This document shows positions 42,662-51,186 of a stretch of DNA of 64,000 nt, in pieces. Under the pieces are notes generated by a model. It was not told the origin of the DNA and searched no databases. It saw nothing but the letters and a program-made list of their open reading frames with translations. The position numbers and the translations under genes were made by a program. The number at the start of each line of letters is the position of its first letter. Positions within the stretch are counted from its first letter, which is position 1. The stretch comes from an uncultured Eubacterium sp. (lineage in GTDB: Bacteria; Bacillota; Clostridia; Lachnospirales; Lachnospiraceae), in NCBI GenBank assembly GCA_900552795.1, contig USBB01000002.1:62001-126000 (forward strand), in the 5' to 3' direction.

Positions 42662-43528
42662 ATGGATTTTATTGAAATTTTAAAGGCAATCCTGTTTGGT
42701 ATTGTCGAGGGTATTACAGAGTGGCTTCCTGTCAGCAGCACAGGACATATGATATTATTTGACCATTTTTTACCGTTAAATGTATCGGAAGAGTTTTACA
42801 AAATGTTTGAGGTGGTAATCCAGTTTGGAGCGATTCTTGCAGTAGTATTGATATTTTGGAATAAGCTCTGGCCTTTCTGCATGAAAGACGTGTCTAAAGG
42901 TGGAAGCTTAAAATCTGAAGGTAAAAAAACAGTAGCATTTAAGGCCGGTGCTCTTGATATGTGGATAAAGATAATAGCTGCTTGTATTCCTGCGGCAGTA
43001 GTCGGTCTTATATTTGATGATAAGATTGATGAACTGTTTTATCATCCTGTTCCTGTAGCAATAGCTCTCATTGTTGTGGGTATTATATTTATAATTGTTG
43101 AGAATGTAAACAAGAAAAAAGTTCCTGTAATAAATTCAATAAGTGAGCTCACATTTAAATCAGTTATGATAATAGGCTTTTTTCAGCTGCTTGCAGCTGT
43201 ATTTCCGGGAACATCGCGCTCGGGAGCTACTATTATAGGAGCACTTGTAATAGGTGTTTCAAGATCTGTTGCGGCTGAATTTACATTTTTCCTTGCAGTG
43301 CCTGTAATGGCAGGAGCAAGTCTTTTAAAGATTGCAAAATATATGCTTGCAGGTGTTGCAATGACAGGTGCAGAGCTTCTTATACTTTTGGTGGGAACGC
43401 TTACGGCATTTCTTGTATCTGTTTTTGTAATCAAATTCCTTATGGGTTATATAAGAAAGCATGATTTCAAGGTTTTTGGCTGGTACAGAATTATTTTAGG
43501 TATACTGGTACTTTTAGTTTTAATGTAA
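42662..43528 (+). CDS. uppP: Undecaprenyl-diphosphatase
   Basis: UppP (BacA) removes a phosphate from undecaprenyl pyrophosphate, recycling the lipid carrier of cell-wall synthesis, and confers bacitracin tolerance. The two signature motifs are VEGITEWLPVSSTGHMIL at the N-terminus and FPGTSRSGATIIGAL in the C-terminal half, within 288 residues of mostly hydrophobic sequence. The AGGTGG at 42651 sets the start at the ATG 42662, not the in-frame GTG at 42653. Confidence 0.95.
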   Translation: MDFIEILKAILFGIVEGITEWLPVSSTGHMILFDHFLPLNVSEEFYKMFEVVIQFGAILAVVLIFWNKLWPFCMKDVSKGGSLKSEGKKTVAFKAGALDMWIKIIAACIPAAVVGLIFDDKIDELFYHPVPVAIALIVVGIIFIIVENVNKKKVPVINSISELTFKSVMIIGFFQLLAAVFPGTSRSGATIIGALVIGVSRSVAAEFTFFLAVPVMAGASLLKIAKYMLAGVAMTGAELLILLVGTLTAFLVSVFVIKFLMGYIRKHDFKVFGWYRIILGILVLLVLM

Positions 43529-43558
43529 ACATAAAAGTTGCTAAGAATAGGGGATAGT

Positions 43559-44500
43559 ATGAAAAACATAGTTGAAAGCGTTACGCAGCTTATAGGAAAC
43601 ACGCCGATGCTAAAGCTTAATAAATACAGCATCTACGCAGGTGCGACAGATGCGACAATTCTTGCAAAGCTTGAGTATTTAAATCCGGCAGGGTCTGTGA
43701 AGGACAGAGTTGCCCTAAATATGATAGAAGAGGCAGAAGAAGAAGGAAAGATAAAACCAGGTGACACTATTATAGAGTCTACATCGGGAAATACCGGTAT
43801 AGGACTTGCACTTGCTGCGGCTGCAAAGGGGTATAAGGCAATTATTACACTGCCGGAGACGATGAGCATTGAGAGAAGGACGCTTTTAAGTGCTTATGGA
43901 GCGCAGCTTGTTCTGACAGATGGGGCACTTGGAATGGCGGGGGCGGTTGAAAAGGCTAAGGAACTTAAAGCTTCAATACCGGGAGCTATTATTTTAGGGC
44001 AGTTTGATAATGATTCTAATGCAAGGACGCATGAAAAGACCACGGGACCTGAAATATTTGAACAGACCGATGGCAAGATAGATATATTTGTGGCAGGTGT
44101 AGGAACCGGAGGGACGATTACTGGAGTAGGAAGATACCTTAAGTCTAAAAATCCAGATATAAGGATAGTGGCTGTTGAGCCGTCATCAAGTCCGCTTCTG
44201 TCTGAAGGAAGGTCAGGAAAGCATGATATACAGGGTATAGGTGCGAATTTTATTCCAAAGGTGCTTGATACTGATATTTATGACGAAATAATTACTGTTG
44301 ATGATGAGGACGCTTACAGTGAGGGAAGAGCGTTTGGATGTACAGAGGGAATTCTTGTAGGAATATCATCCGGGGCAGCGTTAAAGGCAGCTTCAATACT
44401 TGCCAGACGTCCTGAAAATAAGGGCAAGACAATAGTTGCGCTTCTTCCCGATTCGGGTGACAGATATCTGTCAACAAAGATGTTTAAGTCTGAGGATTAG
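43559..44500 (+). CDS. cysK: Cysteine synthase (first of two)
   Basis: This O-acetylserine sulfhydrylase forms cysteine from O-acetylserine and sulfide, with PLP. It has the Lys in LNPAGSVKDRVALNMI, STSGNTGIGLA (substrate loop), GTGGTITGVGRYLK (phosphate loop) and the C-terminal LLPDSGDRYLST. It has 313 residues. The start at 43559 follows AGGGGA. A second, clearly related copy at 56475-57407 lies in the isc operon. This one ends at the terminator at 44522-44558. Confidence 0.92.
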   Translation: MKNIVESVTQLIGNTPMLKLNKYSIYAGATDATILAKLEYLNPAGSVKDRVALNMIEEAEEEGKIKPGDTIIESTSGNTGIGLALAAAAKGYKAIITLPETMSIERRTLLSAYGAQLVLTDGALGMAGAVEKAKELKASIPGAIILGQFDNDSNARTHEKTTGPEIFEQTDGKIDIFVAGVGTGGTITGVGRYLKSKNPDIRIVAVEPSSSPLLSEGRSGKHDIQGIGANFIPKVLDTDIYDEIITVDDEDAYSEGRAFGCTEGILVGISSGAALKAASILARRPENKGKTIVALLPDSGDRYLSTKMFKSED

Positions 44501-44521
44501 AATAAAAACAGTAAATTTTAC

Positions 44522-44558
44522 ACACACTTTACATAATTTACGTAAAGTGTGTTTTTTT
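44522..44558 (+). terminator. Terminator after cysK
   Basis: ACACACTTTAC (44522-44532) pairs with GTAAAGTGTGT (44542-44552), a perfect 11-bp stem with a seven-T run. Confidence 0.9.
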
Positions 44559-44575
44559 AACATTCTCTTAAAAAT

Positions 44576-44603
44576 TTAACATACACTTTACTTTTATTTA
44601 AGC
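44576..44603 (+). promoter_or_regulatory. Pho box upstream of pstS
   Basis: TTAACA (44576), TTTACT (44587) and TTAAGC (44598) are spaced by exactly 11 bases, as in Firmicute PhoP/PhoB boxes. A further TTTACA lies at 44631. Confidence 0.65.
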
Positions 44604-44700
44604 TGACCGAGATAGTAAATTTTACATAAGATTGTTTATTATATCATTGTTGCCGGATAAATGAGGCAGCATAAAAGTCTTTTAAAAAGAGGAGAATGTT

Positions 44701-45603
44701 ATGAGAAAAAGTAAATTAATTAAAAATGCAGCGATATTAATGAGTATCTTATGTATGGCAGGTGCAGTGGCAGGATGCGGAGAAAAGAAAACAGCAGATA
44801 ACACAGCTACTGATGCATCTGTAAGTAAAGAAATTACAGTTGTATCAAGAGAGGATGGTTCAGGAACAAGAGGCGCATTTATAGAGCTTTTTGGAATTGA
44901 GGAAAAGGATGCAAACGGAAATAAGGTAGATAATACTACTGATGAGGCAATTACATCAAGCAGCACAGAGGTAATGATGACAACTGTTGCAGGAAATGAC
45001 TCAGCTATCGGTTATACATCTTTGGGTGCGTTAAACAGCAATGTAAAAGCACTTAAGGTTGATGGAGCAGAAGCTACTGTAGATAATGTAAAGAGCGGTA
45101 CATACAAAGTTTCAAGACCGTTTAACATTGCTACAAAAGAAAATATCAGTGAAGTTACACAGGATTTTATCAACTACATTCTTAGTTCAGAAGGTCAGAA
45201 GGTTGTAGAAGACAAAGGCTATATTTCAGAAGGAAACACAGGTGAATTTAAGTCTAACGGTGCATCAGGAAAGGTAGTAATTACAGGTTCATCATCAGTA
45301 ACACCTGTAATGGAAAAGCTTGCAGAAGCATATCAGAAGATTAACACAAATGCAACTATCGAAATTTCTCAGACAGATTCATCAGCAGGTATGACTTCAG
45401 TTGCTGAGGGAAGCTGTGATATAGGTATGGCATCAAGAGAAATAAAAGACAGTGAGCTGGCAAAAGGCATAAAGGGAACAAAGATTGCGCTCGATGGTAT
45501 AGCAGTTATCGTAAACAACGCAAATGAGCTTACAGATATTACATCAGAGCAGGTTAAATCAATATTTACAGGTAAAACAACAAATTGGAGTGATGTAAAA
45601 TAA
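44701..45603 (+). CDS. pstS: Phosphate-binding protein PstS, circularly permuted
   Basis: PstS is the lipoprotein that delivers phosphate to the PstSCAB importer. It has a signal peptide with lipobox (AVAGC, Cys26). The order of the two halves is inverted relative to normal PstS. Residues 43-175 are the usual C-terminal half (EITVVSREDGSGTRGAF ... FINYILSSEGQKVVEDKGY), and residues 190-300 are the usual N-terminal half (GKVVITGSSSVTPVMEKLAE ... IGMASREIKD ... IALDGIAVIVNN ... IFTGKTTNWSDVK). The new ends fall in the loop between NWSDV and EITVVSRE. Phosphate-binding motifs of both halves are kept, so it should fold and work. pstC follows in TAATG overlap, so the gene is not cut short. Confidence 0.9.
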   Translation: MRKSKLIKNAAILMSILCMAGAVAGCGEKKTADNTATDASVSKEITVVSREDGSGTRGAFIELFGIEEKDANGNKVDNTTDEAITSSSTEVMMTTVAGNDSAIGYTSLGALNSNVKALKVDGAEATVDNVKSGTYKVSRPFNIATKENISEVTQDFINYILSSEGQKVVEDKGYISEGNTGEFKSNGASGKVVITGSSSVTPVMEKLAEAYQKINTNATIEISQTDSSAGMTSVAEGSCDIGMASREIKDSELAKGIKGTKIALDGIAVIVNNANELTDITSEQVKSIFTGKTTNWSDVK

Positions 45604-46472
45604 TGCCTCATAAATCAGATAGAATCAGGTTCAAGGAAAAATTGATGGAGAAGGTGTTCCTTGTATGTGCGTTGGTTTCAATATTGTCGGTACTGCTTAT
45701 ATGCATATTTCTTTTTGCAAATGGTGTCCCGGCTATTAAAGAAATTGGAGTGCTGTCATTTCTTACAGGAACAAAATGGAGGCCTGGCAATGACATCTAC
45801 GGTATTTTTCCGATGATACTTGGAAGTATCTATGTAACAGCAGGAGCAATCATAATCGGTGTTCCGATAGGACTTCTTACAGCAATATATTTAGCATGTT
45901 TTTGTCCTAAAAAGCTTTATAAGGTAATCAAACCGGGTGTTGAACTTCTTGCCGGCATTCCATCAGTAGTTTATGGATTTTTCGGTTTGTGTGTGATTGT
46001 GCCGATTGTAAGAGACTATATAGGCGGAGATGGAATGAGTATACTGACAGCTTCGATACTGTTAGGTATAATGATACTGCCGACTATTATCAATGTTGCC
46101 GAAACCTCAATAAGGGCTGTTCCTGATAAATATTATCATGGAGCTCTTGCACTTGGGGCGACGCATGAAAGAAGTGTATTTAAGACAGTGGTTCCTGCTG
46201 CAAAGTCAGGAATTGTAGCCGGGGTTGTGCTTGGAATAGGACGCGCAATAGGCGAGACGATGGCAGTAATAATGGTTGCCGGAAATCAGACGAGGATGCC
46301 TAAAACCCTCCTTAAAGGTATAAGAACCATGACGGCAAATATAGTTATGGAAATGGGATATGCGACTGATTTACATAGAGAAGCCCTTATTGCCACCGGT
46401 GTGGTATTGTTTGTATTCATACTTATAATCAATATATTATTTTCAATTCTTAAAAGAAAAGAAAACATATAG
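45603..46472 (+). CDS. pstC: Phosphate ABC transporter permease PstC
   Basis: PstC is one of the two membrane subunits of the high-affinity phosphate importer. It has 289 residues, six hydrophobic segments and a proline-rich binding-protein-dependent motif (LELLAGIPSVVYGFFGL-like, ELLAGIPSVVYGFFG). The cytoplasmic coupling loop is HGALALGATHERSVFKTVVP. The start overlaps the pstS stop (TAATG), so it is translationally coupled. The expected next gene, pstA, is 1.5 kb away because a MATE gene intervenes. Confidence 0.93.
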   Translation: MPHKSDRIRFKEKLMEKVFLVCALVSILSVLLICIFLFANGVPAIKEIGVLSFLTGTKWRPGNDIYGIFPMILGSIYVTAGAIIIGVPIGLLTAIYLACFCPKKLYKVIKPGVELLAGIPSVVYGFFGLCVIVPIVRDYIGGDGMSILTASILLGIMILPTIINVAETSIRAVPDKYYHGALALGATHERSVFKTVVPAAKSGIVAGVVLGIGRAIGETMAVIMVAGNQTRMPKTLLKGIRTMTANIVMEMGYATDLHREALIATGVVLFVFILIINILFSILKRKENI

Positions 46473-46483
46473 GTATTATGTGT

Positions 46484-46511
46484 TTGACATGGTTGCAAAG
46501 CATGATATAAT
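46484..46511 (+). promoter_or_regulatory. Promoter of the MATE gene
   Basis: Exact TTGACA (46484-46489) and TATAAT (46506-46511) with a 16-base spacer lie between pstC and the MATE gene. They give the pump its own transcription start inside the pst cluster. Confidence 0.75.
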
Positions 46512-46551
46512 GGCCCTGTGATTTAGAGAATTATATGAGGAGACAATCATA

Positions 46552-47877
46552 GTGAATACAAATAATCTTACAGATGAATCGGTATCAAAATTATTTTTCA
46601 GATACTTAATACCGTCAATATGCGGTACGATGGTAACATCTATATATGTTTTAGCTGATACTATTATAATAGGAAAAGGTATCGGTATTGATGCAATGGC
46701 AGCGCTTAATATTGTGTTGCCATTGTTTAATTTGTTTTTTGGAAGCGGACTTTTGTTCGGCGTGGGCGGTTCTGTGCTTATGTCTATAGCAAGAGGTAAA
46801 AAAGATGATAATACAGGCTGCCGATACTTTTCCATTGCTTTTATTCTTAACCTTATAGTGTGCATAGTATTAACAGCTCTTTTTAGTGTATTCTTAAAGC
46901 CTATTGTAAGAGTGCTTGGTGCGACAGATGTTACAATGCCATATATTCTTGAATATGCGCCTTATATTATAGGCGGGCTTGTATTTTTTTCATTTTCGTC
47001 ATTTTTGCAGACCTTTGTAAGAAACGACGGTGCGCCTAAGCTTTCTATGATTGCGGTTATAACTGGTGGCGTAACCAATATAATATTAGATATGCTTTTT
47101 GTATTTACATTCGGCATGGGTATGGCAGGTGCTGCAATCGCCAGTGTGATAGGTTCGGTTGTGACGGTTTTTATTCTTACGTGGCATTTCTTTAGCAAAA
47201 ATAACGGGCTGCATTTTTATTTTAAAGGTGTGCGGTTTAAAGATATTGCGCTTATATTTAATAATGGAATTACAAGCTTTTTTCTTGAGATATCTTCAGG
47301 TATAGTAATGTTTGTATTCAATCTGCAGATACTTAAATATATTGGTGATATAGGTATAAGTCTTTACGGTGTAATAACCAATACGGTTATTGTTGTAAAC
47401 TGTCTGTGCAACGGTGTAAATCAGGCAGCACAGCCGCTTATATCAGTTAATTTTGGTGCAGGTTTTATTAACAGAGTAAATGATGTAAAAAAAATCGGAA
47501 CGAGAGTGGCATTTATTATTTGTTCTTTTATAGCACTCGCAGGTCTTATTGTTCCTGACTTTTTTACATATCTTTTCATGAATCCTAATGAAGAGATACT
47601 TATGATGTCAAAATCTGCTATACGTATATATTTTGCAGGTTTTTTTGCTATGGGCATAAATATGTTTGCGACAGGATATCTTCAGTCGACGTTAAAGCCG
47701 CTGCAATCTCTTATTTTATGTCTGTGCAGAGGCTGTTTTTTAAGTATTTTGTTTGTATTTATATTGCCGATTATTTTTGGTACAAAAGGTATATGGCTTG
47801 CAATGCCGTTTGCAGAGTTTGTATCTGTGATAATGGCATGCATTTTTCTTAAAAGCAATACTTTTGTTAATACGTAA
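46552..47877 (+). CDS. MATE family efflux transporter
   Basis: This is a cation-coupled multidrug exporter-type membrane protein with 12 predicted helices in 441 residues. The N-terminal region LFFRYLIPSICGTMVTSIYVLADTIIIG and AALNIVLPLFNLFFGSGLLFGVGGS are typical of the DinF/NorM-type MATE fold. The start is a GTG after GAGGAGA. It has its own consensus promoter and lies between pstC and pstA, which is unusual. Its substrate is unknown. Confidence 0.9.
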   Translation: MNTNNLTDESVSKLFFRYLIPSICGTMVTSIYVLADTIIIGKGIGIDAMAALNIVLPLFNLFFGSGLLFGVGGSVLMSIARGKKDDNTGCRYFSIAFILNLIVCIVLTALFSVFLKPIVRVLGATDVTMPYILEYAPYIIGGLVFFSFSSFLQTFVRNDGAPKLSMIAVITGGVTNIILDMLFVFTFGMGMAGAAIASVIGSVVTVFILTWHFFSKNNGLHFYFKGVRFKDIALIFNNGITSFFLEISSGIVMFVFNLQILKYIGDIGISLYGVITNTVIVVNCLCNGVNQAAQPLISVNFGAGFINRVNDVKKIGTRVAFIICSFIALAGLIVPDFFTYLFMNPNEEILMMSKSAIRIYFAGFFAMGINMFATGYLQSTLKPLQSLILCLCRGCFLSILFVFILPIIFGTKGIWLAMPFAEFVSVIMACIFLKSNTFVNT

Positions 47878-47881
47878 GTTT

Positions 47882-47931
47882 TTTACAAACATTTTACATG
47901 GATTTTATGAAAAAATGATAGTGGCTTTACA
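47882..47931 (+). promoter_or_regulatory. Pho box upstream of pstA
   Basis: TTTACA (47882), TTTACA (47893), TTTATG (47904) and TTTACA (47926) fall on an 11-base grid. They would let PhoB restart phosphate-controlled transcription after the MATE gene. Confidence 0.75.
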
Positions 47932-48012
47932 TGACAGAATGTATGATACAAGGGTAGTGAAAAGAATGGAAATATTCTTTATATTATGACTTTGAAGGGA
48001 GAAATCATATTA

Positions 48013-48858
48013 ATGAAATGTAAAGTCAGGACATATTTAAAACACCCGGGTTCACTTGCGGCATTTCTGCTTACGAATCTGGCGGCAATTCTTACTGTTG
48101 CAGTGCTTGCATTTATAATTGTGTATATACTTGTAAAGGGCGTTCCGTATCTTGAACCGCAGTTATTTGCATTGGAATATAATTCCGATAATGTATCAAT
48201 GCTTCCATCGCTTATCAATACATTTATATTGGTGGCAATGTCTCTTCTTATAGCAGCTCCTCTTGGAATCGGTGCAGCTGTATATATGGTTGAGTATGCA
48301 AACAAAGGGAGTAAAATTGTAGCGGCAGTAACTATTACTGCTGAGACACTTTCAGGAATTCCTTCTATAGTATATGGTCTTTTCGGTATGCTGTTTTTTG
48401 TTAATGCCTGCAATATGAAGCTGTCTATTCTTTCAGGTGCGTTTACCGTAGCGATAATGGTGCTGCCTACTATTATGCGAACAACGCAGGAGGCTCTTCT
48501 TAGCGTTCCGGTAAGCTACAGGGAAGGAAGCTTTGGGCTTGGGGCAGGTAAGCTTCGGACAATATTTAAGGTAGTGCTTCCGTCAGCGGTTCCCGGAATA
48601 CTTTCAGGAATAATTCTTTCTACAGGAAGGATTGTGGGGGAAACGGCAGCGCTTATTTATACGGCAGGAACTGTTGCCAAAATACCTCAGAGTATATTTT
48701 CTCCGGCAAGAACACTGTCGGTACATATGTATATGCTGTCAGGAGAAGGATTTAATACAAATCAGGCTTATGCGACGGCTGTCGTTCTGCTTGTATTTGT
48801 TATAGCAATTAATATGCTTTCAAATTATGCCGGTAGAAAACTTTCTGCCAAAAGGTAG
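48013..48858 (+). CDS. pstA: Phosphate ABC transporter permease PstA
   Basis: PstA is the second membrane subunit of the phosphate importer. It has 281 residues, six hydrophobic segments, TAETLSGIPSIVYGLFGMLFF and the coupling loop SYREGSFGLGAGKLRTIFKVVLP. AGGGAGAA before 48013 selects this ATG over the earlier in-frame one at 47986. It is preceded by its own Pho box and followed by a strong two-way terminator. pstB is 8.7 kb further on. Confidence 0.92.
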   Translation: MKCKVRTYLKHPGSLAAFLLTNLAAILTVAVLAFIIVYILVKGVPYLEPQLFALEYNSDNVSMLPSLINTFILVAMSLLIAAPLGIGAAVYMVEYANKGSKIVAAVTITAETLSGIPSIVYGLFGMLFFVNACNMKLSILSGAFTVAIMVLPTIMRTTQEALLSVPVSYREGSFGLGAGKLRTIFKVVLPSAVPGILSGIILSTGRIVGETAALIYTAGTVAKIPQSIFSPARTLSVHMYMLSGEGFNTNQAYATAVVLLVFVIAINMLSNYAGRKLSAKR

Positions 48859-48893
48859 ATGATAGATCTTTCAACACTGTAATCATAAAAAAT

Positions 48894-48946
48894 AAAAATA
48901 GTGTTAGTTTTTTATTTTATTTTTATAAAAAACTAACACTATTTTT
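48894..48946. terminator. Bidirectional terminator after pstA
   Basis: A perfect 22-bp stem (48894-48915 with 48925-48946) carries A and T runs on both sides, so it can work in either direction. Confidence 0.9.
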
Positions 48947-49027
48947 CTGTTCATTGTTATAAATAAGTGATAAGATTTGATAACAATAAGAATAATGAGA
49001 GAAATTACTATAGGAAAGGAATGGACA

Positions 49028-51184
49028 ATGGGAAGAATATTTAAAAGTGTAAAACCATATTGGAAATCAATAATATTGATTTTGGCACTGCTTGTTATAC
49101 AGGCATATTGTGATTTATCACTTCCGCAGTATACGTCAGACATAATTGATACGGGAATACAAAACGGAGGAGTATCCCATGTTATGCCTGAGGCAGTAAC
49201 AAAAGATGAATTTGAATTTGCAAAGCTTCTTATGACAGAAGAAGAAAAATCTGTGTGGGAAGAAAGTTATGATGCAGACAAAAGCGTATATAGACTTAAT
49301 GTCAAAAGTGAGAGTAAGCTTTCTGAATATGACGATATGTTTGCAATTCCGTTAATAATGAATAACCAGATGAATGATGAGCAAAGAAACAGTCTTAAAG
49401 CAGTTTCGGCAATGGGAGGAATTTCTCAGGAACAGCTTCTTGTATTAAGAGATAAAATGGAAGAATCAGTTGAAACGGTCGGCAGTTCTCTTATAAAATC
49501 GATGGGTATTTCATATGCTTTAAAACAGGATAAACTTGCCGGTCTGGATATGGATAAAATACAGACACAGTATTTAATAATTGCAGGGCTTAAGATGGTT
49601 GCAATGGCTTTAATCCTTGCGCTTATAACTGTTCTGGTAGGCCTTATTGCATCAAGGGTCGGTGCAGGAATAGGCCGTGACTTAAGATGCAGTATTTACA
49701 AAAATGTGATGAATTTCTCAAACTCTGAGACGGATAAATTCTCAACGGCATCACTTATTACAAGAACAACCAATGATGTACAGCAGATTCAGATGGTTAG
49801 TGTAATGATGTTAAGACTTGTTGCATATGCGCCTATTATAGGTATAGGAGGTATTATTAAGGTAAGTGAGACAGGAGCAGGTATGGGTTGGGTTATAGGC
49901 CTTGCAGTTCTTGTTATTATAATGATAGTAATGGTGCTTATGGTTATTGCCATGCCTAAATTCAAGCTTATGCAAAAGCTTGTGGATAGGGTTAACCTTG
50001 TTTCAAGAGAAATTCTTACAGGTCTTTCAGTTATACGTGCTTTTGGCAGGGAACAAAAGGAAGAGCAAAGATTTGATGAGGCAAACACAAAACTTACAAA
50101 GACAATGTTATTTACAAACAGAGTAATGACATTTATGATGCCGCTTATGACTATGGTTATGAACGGTCTTACAGTTCTTATAGTGTGGGTTGCAGCGCAT
50201 AATATAGATGAGGGAACAATGCAGGTAGGTGCGATGACGGCATTTATAACATATGCAATGCAGATTGTTATGTCATTTTTGATGCTCACAATGATGTCTA
50301 TTATGCTTCCAAGAGCTGCAGTTGCAGGAGAGCGTATAGATGAGGTATTAAATACAAAGCCTTCAATTAAGAATGTTAATAATCCTGAAAAGCTAAATGA
50401 AAATAAGGGTGTTGTAAGTTTTAACCATGTAAGCTTCAGATATCCAGGTGCAGAGGCTGATGTTATTTCGGATATTGATTTTGTGGCTGAACCGGGAAAG
50501 ACTACTGCAATTATAGGAAGTACCGGATGTGGAAAATCAACACTTGTAAATCTTATTCCGAGATTATATGATGTGACGAGCGGTTCAATTACCGTTGACG
50601 GGCATGATATAAGGAATGTTTCAATAAAAGAGCTTCGTGATAACATAGGCTATGTGCCGCAAAAGGCTATGCTGTTTTCAGGAACAATAGAATCAAATCT
50701 TCGTTATGGAAATGTTGATGCTTCAGACGAAGAGATTGCACAGGCGGCAGAGATTGCGCAGGCAAAGGATTTTATAGAAGAAAAGAGAGATAAGTATAAA
50801 AGCCATATTGCACAGGGTGGTGCTAATGTTTCGGGAGGACAGAAACAAAGACTTTCAATAGCGAGAGCAATAGCGAAAGATCCTAAGATTTATATTTTTG
50901 ATGACAGCTTTTCAGCACTGGATTTAAAGACAGATTCAGCTTTAAGAAAAGCACTGGCTCCTAAAGTTAAAGACAGTACGGTAATAATTGTTGCACAAAG
51001 AATAAGCACTGTGCTTCATGCAGAACAGATACTTGTTATGGAAGACGGAAAAATTGCAGGAAAGGGAACACATGAACAGCTTCTTGCAAATTGCGAAGTA
51101 TACAGACAGATAGCAAAATCACAGATGTCTGCAAAAGAATTAGGACTTAATGAGACAGAAAATGATAAAAAGGAGGAAGCATAA
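49028..51184 (+). CDS. ABC exporter subunit with degenerate ATP site and outside insert
   Basis: This half-transporter of 718 residues has six membrane helices with a large insert of about 130 residues between the first and second (about 50-180, rich in charged residues, probably outside the cell). The ATPase has Walker A GSTGCGKST, signature VSGGQKQR and Walker B IYIFDDSFSALD, with Asp in place of the catalytic Glu. It is the degenerate half of a heterodimer. The start at 49028 (MGRIFKSVKPYWKS) follows AAAGGA. The partner begins three bases later. Confidence 0.9.
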   Translation: MGRIFKSVKPYWKSIILILALLVIQAYCDLSLPQYTSDIIDTGIQNGGVSHVMPEAVTKDEFEFAKLLMTEEEKSVWEESYDADKSVYRLNVKSESKLSEYDDMFAIPLIMNNQMNDEQRNSLKAVSAMGGISQEQLLVLRDKMEESVETVGSSLIKSMGISYALKQDKLAGLDMDKIQTQYLIIAGLKMVAMALILALITVLVGLIASRVGAGIGRDLRCSIYKNVMNFSNSETDKFSTASLITRTTNDVQQIQMVSVMMLRLVAYAPIIGIGGIIKVSETGAGMGWVIGLAVLVIIMIVMVLMVIAMPKFKLMQKLVDRVNLVSREILTGLSVIRAFGREQKEEQRFDEANTKLTKTMLFTNRVMTFMMPLMTMVMNGLTVLIVWVAAHNIDEGTMQVGAMTAFITYAMQIVMSFLMLTMMSIMLPRAAVAGERIDEVLNTKPSIKNVNNPEKLNENKGVVSFNHVSFRYPGAEADVISDIDFVAEPGKTTAIIGSTGCGKSTLVNLIPRLYDVTSGSITVDGHDIRNVSIKELRDNIGYVPQKAMLFSGTIESNLRYGNVDASDEEIAQAAEIAQAKDFIEEKRDKYKSHIAQGGANVSGGQKQRLSIARAIAKDPKIYIFDDSFSALDLKTDSALRKALAPKVKDSTVIIVAQRISTVLHAEQILVMEDGKIAGKGTHEQLLANCEVYRQIAKSQMSAKELGLNETENDKKEEA

Positions 51185-51186
51185 CT

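Noticed and set aside
49789..50646. 285-codon frame on the - strand within the ABC exporter gene
   Set aside because: Antisense shadow of a conserved gene; Ile/Thr/Ser-rich translation with no known motif and no ribosome binding site.
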